A DNA stretch of 20,092 nt from Candidatus Peregrinibacteria bacterium (GTDB lineage Bacteria > Patescibacteriota > Gracilibacteria > UBA1369 > UM-FILTER-53-11), in the NCBI GenBank assembly GCA_023245725.1, contig JAHFJU010000015.1, positions 1-20,092 of the forward strand, in the 5' to 3' direction. Below the pieces are notes generated by a model. It was not told the DNA's origin. It saw only the letters and a program-made list of their open reading frames with translations, and searched no databases. This document shows positions 14,001-20,092 of this stretch, piece after piece (positions within the stretch are counted from its first letter, which is position 1; each line of letters begins with the position of its first letter). The position numbers were made by a program, and so were the translations under genes.

Positions 14001-16589
14001 ATGAGAACCCCGATGATGAAACAGTACGACGTAGTAAAGCAAAAATATGCTGACTGCATGATACTTTTTCGTCTTGGAGATTTTTATGAAATGTTTGAAA
14101 GTGACGCTATTGAAGGTTCGCGGATTTTGAATTTAACTTTAACGAAAAGACAAGAAACTCCAATGTGCGGAATGCCGTATCACGCGGCCGATGGATACAT
14201 TGCAAAACTAACTCGTGTGGGGAAAAAAGTTGCGGTTTGTGAGCAGCTTTCTGATCCCACTTTGCCGGGAATCGTGACTCGTGATGTTGTTCGTGTAATT
14301 ACTCCCGGAACGACATTTGATAGTCATATTATTGAAGATAAAAAGAATCATTATATCGTTGCTGTTTCTGTCGGTAAGTCTGGTGTTTTTGGGCTTGCAT
14401 GTGCCGATATTACCACTGGTGAGTTTCTTGTTTTTGATTGCGAAAATGAAGGGTTTCTTGAAGAGGAGTTGTCTCGGCTTTTGCCGGCTGAGTGCGTTGT
14501 TGATAGAAGTGAAAAAAATATTCCCGTATCGCTACGGCAGTACGAACGAATGCCGGTATTTCCACATGATATTTGGGAGAGTGGTGAAAACGTTTTAAAG
14601 AAACAATTTAGTGTTTCATCGCTTGAAGTATTTGGTTTTAACGAAAAAAAACACTTGATAGATGCCTCAGGTTTGCTCATGATTTACCTTGCAGATACGC
14701 AAAAATCAGACTTGAGCCATATGAAAGCGCCAAAACTTGATACTCATTCGAACGAACTGATTGTTGATGATTTTGCATTGAAAAATCTCGAGCTTGTACA
14801 TAACATGCGTGATCATTCAAAAGATGGAACGTTGCTTTCTGTGCTTGATAAAACCAAGACGGCAATGGGTGGGCGTTTGCTGCGAAACAGAATTATGCAT
14901 CCGTCGTGTGATGCGATTGTGATAAATAATCGGCTTGATGCTATTACTAAACTCGCCGAGGTGCCGCTGCTAAAAGATGGCTTGTCTGAGGCCTTAAACG
15001 GCGTTCTCGATATTGAGCGATTGCTCGCTAAATTGTCGGTAGGTGCTGGTAATGCGCGTGATATTTTAGGGATTGGTTTGTCGTTGAATACGAAAAAAAT
15101 ATTCGAACAATTATTAGAGCCTGTAAGCCGCGACGAAAATCTTTTTAGTGAACTTTTGAAAAATCTTTTGCAATTGAATTCTCTTGTGGCTCTTTCTGAA
15201 AAGATTGTTTTTGCGCTTGTTGATGAGCCTCCGCTTTCAACAAAAGAAGGTGGCATGATTCGCGATGGGTACAATGCCGAACTTGATGAACTCAAAAAAA
15301 TAAGCAGAGATGGAAAAACTATCATCGCCGAAATTCAGCAAAAAGAAATTGCATCTACCGGAATTAACTCCTTAAAAATCAGGTACAACAATGTTTTTGG
15401 ATACTTTATTGAGATAACAAAAGCCAACCTTTCAAAGGTCCCAGCGAATTATATTCGCAAGCAGACTACGGTAAACGGTGAACGTTTTATTACGCCCGAA
15501 TTAAAAGAGCTTGAAGAAAAAATTCTCACAGCTGAAACGAAATCTAATGAAATTGAATACAAACTTTTTGTTGAATTGCGTGCGTTGGTTCACGATCACA
15601 CTCGTGATTTGCAGAGCTATTCTTTTGTTCTTGCAAACATCGATGTACTCATTTCTCTTGCGCTGGTAGCTCAAAATAACCGCTATGTGAGGCCGCAAAT
15701 TGTGTCTGCTTGTGAATCGCTACAAATTAAAGATGGACGGCACCCTGTCATTGAATCGTTGCGTTCTGAACACTTTATTCCAAACGATGTTGAGCTTTCT
15801 AATAAGCGTCGGTGCGTTGTGATTACGGGACCGAATATGGGTGGAAAATCTACATATCTTCGTCAGGCGGCACTCATAGTTTTGATAGCGCATATAGGAA
15901 GTTTCGTTCCTGCTAGCTCTGCGATTATTCCCCTAACTGATCGCATTTTTACGCGTGTGGGTGCAAGTGATAATTTGGTTCATGGTCAAAGTACGTTCAT
16001 GGTTGAAATGCAGGAAACTGCACGAATTTTGCATTATGCTACGGCAAATAGTTTGATTATTCTCGATGAAATTGGTCGCGGTACTTCGACATACGATGGA
16101 GTGTCTTTGGCGTGGTCAATTCTCGAATATATTCATAACGTTGTTGGTGCAAAAACGCTTTTTGCAACGCATTATCATGAGCTTATTTCGGTTGCCGATA
16201 AATTACCGAATGCTCGAAATATGAGTGTCCAAATTAAAGAAGAAAAAGAAACTATCATATTTTTATATCGTGTTTGTGACGGTGCGATAAATAGGAGTTA
16301 CGGTGTTGAAGTTGCGCGTCTTGCAGGTTTGCCTCGTGAAGTTATTTCTAAGGCGAAAGAAATTTTACAGGATTTAGAGCAGGGGATTGTTGATGAAGCT
16401 GTAAGCGGAAAAATGGCTCAAGATAAGCGACAGAAACTCGTTAGCGAGAGTCAGCTTGATTTGTTTGTTGCTCCAATCGATGCACGAGTTCATAAAGTAA
16501 TTAAGGAACTCGATGAGATGAAAATCGAATCGATGACGCCACTTGAGGCACTGAATAAATTGTCTCAACTGAAGTCGGTTAGCGAATAA
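14001..16589 (+). CDS. mutS: DNA mismatch repair protein MutS
   Basis: Mismatch sensor and ATPase that starts methyl-independent or methyl-directed repair with MutL. I prefer ATG 14001, since the family N-terminus TPMMKQY follows two residues later; TTG 13989 is in frame and would add four residues. The length of about 862 is usual for MutS1. The mismatch-binding Phe-x-Glu motif is intact in RLGDFYEMF. The lever/clamp region has the typical RYNNVFGYFIEITKAN. The ATPase has Walker A GPNMGGKST (near 15830), Walker B IILDEIGRGTSTYDG (near 16060) and ATHYHEL. The C-terminal dimerisation helix is present. This is MutS1, not the MutS2/Smr type. mutL follows after 88 nt. Confidence 0.98.
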   Translation: MRTPMMKQYDVVKQKYADCMILFRLGDFYEMFESDAIEGSRILNLTLTKRQETPMCGMPYHAADGYIAKLTRVGKKVAVCEQLSDPTLPGIVTRDVVRVITPGTTFDSHIIEDKKNHYIVAVSVGKSGVFGLACADITTGEFLVFDCENEGFLEEELSRLLPAECVVDRSEKNIPVSLRQYERMPVFPHDIWESGENVLKKQFSVSSLEVFGFNEKKHLIDASGLLMIYLADTQKSDLSHMKAPKLDTHSNELIVDDFALKNLELVHNMRDHSKDGTLLSVLDKTKTAMGGRLLRNRIMHPSCDAIVINNRLDAITKLAEVPLLKDGLSEALNGVLDIERLLAKLSVGAGNARDILGIGLSLNTKKIFEQLLEPVSRDENLFSELLKNLLQLNSLVALSEKIVFALVDEPPLSTKEGGMIRDGYNAELDELKKISRDGKTIIAEIQQKEIASTGINSLKIRYNNVFGYFIEITKANLSKVPANYIRKQTTVNGERFITPELKELEEKILTAETKSNEIEYKLFVELRALVHDHTRDLQSYSFVLANIDVLISLALVAQNNRYVRPQIVSACESLQIKDGRHPVIESLRSEHFIPNDVELSNKRRCVVITGPNMGGKSTYLRQAALIVLIAHIGSFVPASSAIIPLTDRIFTRVGASDNLVHGQSTFMVEMQETARILHYATANSLIILDEIGRGTSTYDGVSLAWSILEYIHNVVGAKTLFATHYHELISVADKLPNARNMSVQIKEEKETIIFLYRVCDGAINRSYGVEVARLAGLPREVISKAKEILQDLEQGIVDEAVSGKMAQDKRQKLVSESQLDLFVAPIDARVHKVIKELDEMKIESMTPLEALNKLSQLKSVSE

Positions 16590-16677
16590 TATTTACATAT
16601 CTTTTAGATGGCAAACGCAGCACCGTCAGTGTAAGCTAGAACTTCTGTTTACTCTCAAAATAACTTTATAAATTCCT

Positions 16678-18522
16678 GTGAAAATTCATCATTTACCAGA
16701 TACTCTTATTAGTCAGATTGCCGCAGGAGAAGTGGTAGAACGACCTTCATCTGTATTAAAAGAGCTATTGGAAAATTCGCTCGATGCGGGTGCGACTGTG
16801 TGTGATGTTGAGCTCGAATTTGGAGGACTTAAAACAATTGCTGTTCGTGATAACGGTAGCGGAATGTGTTTTGATGACGCGCAAATTTCATTTGCGCGTC
16901 ATGCCACCAGTAAAATTTCTACGTTCGATGATCTTACAGCTATTACTTCTTTTGGCTTTCGTGGAGAGGCTTTGGCGGCGATCGCTTCTGTTTCTCACGT
17001 TACAATGAAAACACGTGAGCGTGAGACAGATATAGGGACTGAGATTGTATATCAAGGTGGATTATGTGTAGCGAGTGGCTCGATTGGTTGTGCTCCCGGA
17101 ACAGAAATTGTTGTAAGAAATTTGTTCTTCAATACTCCTGCGCGAAAAAAGTTTATGAAGACAGAAACTACAGAATTACAGCAATGTATTTTACTTTTAT
17201 CAACGACTGCTCTTGCTTACCCAAAGTGTGCTTTTTCGCTTTCTCATAACGGCCGTGCGCTTCTTAATTTGCCTGCTACTGAAGATTATTTAGCTCGAAT
17301 AGGTTCGATTCTCGGTGCGCAATTTGTTCGCGAAAGTGCTCCAGTTGAGTTTATAACTCCATCACTTAATATTCAGGGATTTATTGGAAAACCCGGAATG
17401 ACTCTCTCTTCAAAACGTCATCAATATTTGTTTGTGAATGGGCGTTCGGTTACAGATGCTGCGGTTTCTCGCGCTGTGCTTGATGCTTATGGAACGCGCT
17501 TGCCTGCACGAACGTATCCGATGTTCGTTTTGTTTATTGATATCGATGCCAAAGAGGTTGATGTGAATGTACATCCGCGAAAACTGAATGTTAAATTTGT
17601 TGAACCAGGGCGTATTTATAGAGATGTTTTGTCTTCCGTTAAGCGTGCTCTCGATTCGCAGTATTTGGAATCTATTTCAATGCGTACTGGTGCGCCAGTA
17701 CATGGTGAAACGGCACATGCTAGCGATTTTGGAGGCAATGAATCAGTTGGTGGTCATGCTCCGCATGGTGTTTTTAGCACTGGCTTTAAAGGCGATGCAA
17801 GAAACTTGTCTGCAAATAATTCTGTATTTTCTTCTACTCAGCATGCGCTGGATTTTTCTGAAAATATTTTTAAAGTAACACGCGATATTGATTCATTAAC
17901 TTCTTCAGTAGAACGTACACATAGGCTTGAGGCTCTTAATAATCCGCAGCCGATAGCGCAACTCGATAATTCCTATATTTTAGTAAACGATGCAAATGGA
18001 CTTACTATTGTAGACCAGCATGCAGCGCATGAACGAATAATGTACGAAAAATTTAAGGTGAAATATGAGAAAAAAATGAATGATGGAACTTTTGAGGTGC
18101 AGAAATTTCTTGTTCCTCTTACGCTTGAGCTTTCTTTATATGAGCGAGCAGCATACGAAGATGCGTCGACTTTTTTACAAACTCTCGGTTTTGAATTTGC
18201 GCAGTGGAGTGGAAATTCAATTACAGTTGAAGCTGCTCCAGCGGCTTTCAAAGACCGCGAAATCGTCTCGCTTATTAAATCTTTATTTGCCGAAATCTCC
18301 GATGAAAAAAATTCCGCTACTCCTTTGCCTGAGCGAATGCTCAAATCGCTCGCTTGTAAGGCAGCTGTGAAATTCGGTATGCCCCTCGCGCAACAAGAAC
18401 AGTCCGCGCTTCTCTCTGAACTTGCAGTAACTCCAAATAACGCAACGTGCCCGCATGGCCGCCCAACTCGAATCGAATTTAGTTTTGAAGAATTAGAGAG
18501 GAGGTTTTATAGGAGAAAGTAG
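16678..18522 (+). CDS. mutL: DNA mismatch repair protein MutL with endonuclease motif
   Basis: A GHKL ATPase that couples MutS to strand incision. It has 614 residues from GTG 16678. TATAAA (16667-16672) ends 5 nt before the GTG, so the mRNA is probably leaderless. ATPase motifs: ELLENSLDAGA, VRDNGSGM, RHATSKI, FGFRGEALAAIASV. Transducer: NLFFNTPARKKFMK and the VNGRSV...DVNVHPRK segment. A linker (about 335-420) is Gly/Ser/His-rich. The C-terminal domain contains DQHAAHERIMYE, matching the DQHA(x)2E(x)4E metal motif, plus CPHGRP near the end. These mark a nicking MutL as in organisms without MutH/Dam, so strand discrimination here is likely methyl-independent. Confidence 0.98.
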   Translation: MKIHHLPDTLISQIAAGEVVERPSSVLKELLENSLDAGATVCDVELEFGGLKTIAVRDNGSGMCFDDAQISFARHATSKISTFDDLTAITSFGFRGEALAAIASVSHVTMKTRERETDIGTEIVYQGGLCVASGSIGCAPGTEIVVRNLFFNTPARKKFMKTETTELQQCILLLSTTALAYPKCAFSLSHNGRALLNLPATEDYLARIGSILGAQFVRESAPVEFITPSLNIQGFIGKPGMTLSSKRHQYLFVNGRSVTDAAVSRAVLDAYGTRLPARTYPMFVLFIDIDAKEVDVNVHPRKLNVKFVEPGRIYRDVLSSVKRALDSQYLESISMRTGAPVHGETAHASDFGGNESVGGHAPHGVFSTGFKGDARNLSANNSVFSSTQHALDFSENIFKVTRDIDSLTSSVERTHRLEALNNPQPIAQLDNSYILVNDANGLTIVDQHAAHERIMYEKFKVKYEKKMNDGTFEVQKFLVPLTLELSLYERAAYEDASTFLQTLGFEFAQWSGNSITVEAAPAAFKDREIVSLIKSLFAEISDEKNSATPLPERMLKSLACKAAVKFGMPLAQQEQSALLSELAVTPNNATCPHGRPTRIEFSFEELERRFYRRK

Positions 18523-18625
18523 CTATATGGCGGTCAATCACGATTTTAGTCGGTGATATATTGTCCACTCTTAATTCATTGTGTCTAAAAAAACACATAG
18601 TGTCGCCTTTTTTAGATTTGCGACA

Positions 18626-18702
18626 TTTACAACTCCTCCAAATCATTTTAAAAATGTCTTCCCGGGAAAGACCAACGCGATATATATGCGATAAGGCAAT
18701 GG
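18626..18702 (+). repeat. Dispersed TTCCCGGGAA element, copy 3
   Basis: TTTACA (18626-18631) precedes TTCCCGGGAA (18659-18668) by 33 nt, as in the other copies. AATCATT, AAAAATGTC and AAAGA are conserved, while the right arm has diverged (CCAACGCGATATATATGCG). It lies after mutL and before the promoter of the small Pro/Ala-rich gene, and is followed by a long hairpin at 18697-18745. Confidence 0.8.
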
Positions 18703-18745
18703 CTACGAGGTAAAAACTTGTGCGTTTTTACGGTTAGCCGCATTG
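18697..18745. other. Long imperfect hairpin next to repeat copy 3
   Basis: GTAAAAAC (18710-18717) pairs perfectly with GTTTTTAC (18724-18731) around a 6-nt loop. GGCTA (18701-18705) pairs with TAGCC (18735-18739), and CAAT (18697-18700) with ATTG (18742-18745), for 17 pairs in total. No T-tract follows on the plus strand. It abuts the -35 of the next promoter, so it may be a terminator remnant, a protein site or part of the repeat element. Confidence 0.55.
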
Positions 18746-18771
18746 TTAAATCGTTCATATTATGTTATTAT
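18743..18771 (+). promoter_or_regulatory. Promoter for the small Pro/Ala-rich protein gene
   Basis: TTGTTA (18743-18748), 17-nt spacer, TATTAT (18766-18771). The predicted start near 18778 leaves about 19 nt before ATG 18797 and rules out the in-frame TTG at 18743. Confidence 0.5.
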
Positions 18772-18796
18772 ATTAATACAAATAACAAAAATAAAT

Positions 18797-19306
18797 ATGG
18801 CAAAAAATTTAAATGCAGATGCTATTAGCGATTTAGCAGGTAAAATTACAGCTCCTACGGCGAAGTTACCCGGTTTAGCGGGTAAAATTCCAGATCAACA
18901 AGCTACGGCGGCGAATTCTGTTGGTCATGGTCTAAGCTCGTTACCACCTCCAGAAAATCCTAAAAATGAACCTTCTTTGACCCTTGGAGTGCAAAATTCC
19001 GCGCCAAAGCCTGAAAAACCTGCAACAGGTGGCACGCTCGAACGCGATCTATACTCAACAGAGCATTCATCATTAGAACAACTTTTAACAAATGCCGCTA
19101 GTTTAAAGGATTTAAATGCGCTTCAAGGTGTAGCCCATCAGATTATCGCAACTTTGAAAATCACAAATATTCCAGAAAACGCCACGTTTACCCGTGTTGC
19201 AAAAAATGGAGGTGAAGCAACTTTGTTTTATAACACTCCTATCGTAACTGATGATGGGCGACTAGGGGCAGGTATCAACAGCCAGTATTTGAAAATTCAG
19301 TTATAG
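18797..19306 (+). CDS. Unrecognised small protein with Pro/Ala-rich N-terminal half
   Basis: 169 residues from ATG 18797. I do not recognise a family. Residues 13-32 contain a short internal repeat (LAGKITAP / LAGKIPDQ). Residues 45-80 are low-complexity and rich in Pro, Asn, Lys and Glu, so probably disordered. Residues 85-123 look helical (LEQLLTNAASLKDLNALQGV). The C-terminus (124-169) looks beta-rich, with ATFTRVAKNGGEATLFYNTPI and TDDGRLGAG. The short string NTPI-x2-DD also occurs in the second module of the protein at 9892-10707, which may be chance. There is no signal peptide or membrane segment. It is bounded by repeat copy 3 upstream and the rpsF promoter downstream, so it is likely a single-gene unit. 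Confidence 0.65.
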   Translation: MAKNLNADAISDLAGKITAPTAKLPGLAGKIPDQQATAANSVGHGLSSLPPPENPKNEPSLTLGVQNSAPKPEKPATGGTLERDLYSTEHSSLEQLLTNAASLKDLNALQGVAHQIIATLKITNIPENATFTRVAKNGGEATLFYNTPIVTDDGRLGAGINSQYLKIQL

Positions 19307-19326
19307 GATTTTTACCATATTTTCGG

Positions 19327-19354
19327 TTGCACATAGGCTTTTTTCTGGTACTAT
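19327..19354 (+). promoter_or_regulatory. rpsF promoter
   Basis: TTGCAC (19327-19332), 16-nt spacer, TACTAT (19349-19354). The predicted start near 19361 gives an unusually long leader of about 82 nt for this window. Confidence 0.55.
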
Positions 19355-19360
19355 TCACCC

Positions 19361-19442
19361 GCTGCTTTTACCCGTGTGGTAAAAGCGATGGACACTTTCG
19401 AGACCGATGAGGTCTCACCTTTATTCCATAACCAAAGCGTCT
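19361..19442 (+). promoter_or_regulatory. Structured rpsF leader RNA, possible autoregulatory site
   Basis: Two perfect hairpins occupy the leader. GCTTTTACC (19364-19372) pairs with GGTAAAAGC (19378-19386) around CGTGT. GAGACC (19400-19405) pairs with GGTCTC (19411-19416) around GATGA. S6-S18 is known to bind rpsF leaders in several bacteria through a conserved CCG-containing motif. GGAC (19390-19393) and CCG (19404-19406) occur here, but I could not fit the published fold with confidence. Structure is seen; autoregulation is inference. Confidence 0.45.
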
Positions 19443-19958
19443 ATGTCAGAAACCGATTCAAGGTTTTATGAACTCATGGTCATCATATCTGGTGATTTGA
19501 CCGAGAAAGAGTTCGAAAAGGAGCTCGATGAAGTTCGTGGAATGCTCAAAGAAGCATCTACAGCTATCGACTACGAAGAATCATGGGGCAAGCGCGATCT
19601 AGCTTTTAAAATAAAGCGTCAGGGTCGTGGCTTCTACGTGATTTTTGATTTCCATGCCGTGCCAGAGGCAATAAAGGAGCTTACCGGAAACGTTAAGCTT
19701 CACCCAACTGTACTTCGACACATCATCGTGTCATTACCTGACGACTATGTTTCAGGTAAATATAAAGAGACGATGGTTCACCGAAGAAAACAGGAACAAG
19801 ATGAGCAAGAAGAGGCTCGTGTTAAAAGACACGCAGCTACTGCTCAAGATGATTTAGATGCTGAGGCTCGTGCAGCTGCATCTGCAAAAGCAAAGCCTTC
19901 AAAACCTGAAAAAAATCTCGACGAAATCGTTTCGAATCCAGATATTAATGTTGGATAA
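19443..19958 (+). CDS. rpsF: 30S ribosomal protein S6 with extended C-terminal tail
   Basis: A small-subunit protein that binds with S18 to the central domain of 16S rRNA. I chose ATG 19443 (171 residues): the S6 fold begins RFYELMVIISGD directly after it, and upstream codons fall in the leader hairpins. Core residues 8-100 include the ESWGKRDLAFKIKRQGRGFYVIFDF strand-turn region, shortened here to key parts: WGKRDLAF, GFYVIF and HPTVLRHIIVS. The tail (about 101-171) is highly charged and Ala-rich, with KRH and AKAKPSKPEK, longer than the E. coli protein (about 130 residues). It is followed 18 nt later by ssb, the usual bacterial neighbour. Confidence 0.96.
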   Translation: MSETDSRFYELMVIISGDLTEKEFEKELDEVRGMLKEASTAIDYEESWGKRDLAFKIKRQGRGFYVIFDFHAVPEAIKELTGNVKLHPTVLRHIIVSLPDDYVSGKYKETMVHRRKQEQDEQEEARVKRHAATAQDDLDAEARAAASAKAKPSKPEKNLDEIVSNPDINVG

Positions 19959-19976
19959 TTTTAACTATAAAAATTT

Positions 19977-20092
19977 ATGCGTTGTGTAAATAAAGTAATT
20001 TTGATCGGTAACTTGACCCGCGATCCAGAGCTTAGACAGACAACTGCCGGTCAATCAATCGTTACATTCGGACTTGCTACAAACCGCGAGTG
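19977..20092 (+). CDS. ssb: Single-stranded DNA-binding protein, 3'-truncated by window edge
   Basis: A frame from ATG 19977 reads MRCVNKVILIGNLTRDPELR, then TTAGQSIVTFGLATNRE, and stays open to the end of the window. This is the N-terminal OB-fold of bacterial SSB (family pattern N-K-V-x-L-I-G-x-L-x-x-D-P-E-x-R and F-x-L-A-T-x-R). SSB coats single-stranded DNA in replication and repair. Only 38 full codons are visible, so the acidic C-terminal tip and any downstream rpsR are outside the window. It lies 18 nt after rpsF and is probably co-transcribed. Confidence 0.96.
   Translation, partial: MRCVNKVILIGNLTRDPELRQTTAGQSIVTFGLATNRE

Noticed and set aside
14813..15325. 170-residue minus-strand open frame inside mutS
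   Set aside because: It is antisense to a fully conserved MutS core, is Ser-rich low-complexity and has no promoter or neighbour support.
17973..18344. 123-residue minus-strand open frame inside mutL
   Set aside because: Antisense shadow of the conserved C-terminal domain of MutL.
19407..19442. Upstream in-frame start for rpsF at 19407
   Set aside because: It lies within the leader hairpins and adds 12 residues not found in S6; ATG 19443 begins right at the family N-terminus.
1..20092. CRISPR array, IS element, prophage or toxin-antitoxin locus
   Set aside because: No regularly spaced direct repeats, transposase or phage structural genes, or small paired genes of recognised toxin families were seen.

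Overview
This AT-rich window (clearly below 50% GC by eye) looks like a chromosomal segment of a Patescibacteria (candidate phyla radiation) bacterium. It carries core housekeeping genes and several small exported proteins of types common in that group. Shine-Dalgarno sequences are almost absent, and many genes have a -10 box within a few bases of the start codon. TGA is used as a normal stop in at least four genes, so this is not a code-25 Gracilibacteria/Absconditabacteria genome. The lineage call is inference.

Layout. Positions 1-818 (+): end of a PPC/DUF296-domain gene, tRNA-Ser(CGA), and mscL starting 13 nt after the tRNA CCA. 908-2767 (+): a secreted protein with three fibronectin-III-like repeats. 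9601-2812 (-): L,D-transpeptidase, then a close-packed run of DsbA-like thioredoxin, pcrA/uvrD helicase, CtpA-type S41 protease and an MFS exporter. 9892-11621 (+): an unrecognised protein with an internal duplication, then yebC. 12271-11627 (-): a degenerate HAD/FCP1-like protein, divergent from lexA (12397-13023 +). 13165-13240 (-): tRNA-Thr(CGT). 13459-18522 (+): a membrane-anchored ZU5-like protein, mutS and mutL. 18797-20092 (+): a small unrecognised Pro/Ala-rich protein, rpsF with a structured leader, and the start of ssb.

The genes form two themes. One is genome maintenance: lexA, mutS, mutL (with the endonuclease motif), the PcrA-type helicase and ssb, consistent with methyl-independent mismatch repair and an SOS response. 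The other is the envelope: L,D-transpeptidase, DsbA-like protein, S41 protease, MFS exporter, MscL and anchored or secreted beta-sandwich proteins.

The most unusual signal is a dispersed intergenic element of about 75 bp, present three times (near 9793, 13112 and 18663). It is centred on the palindrome TTCCCGGGAA, with a TTTACA box exactly 33 nt from the palindrome in every copy. Two copies share 42 identical bases in inverted orientation around the lexA block. One copy ends just beside the tRNA-Thr 3' end. Two of the three lie directly upstream of unrecognised genes. I do not recognise this element.
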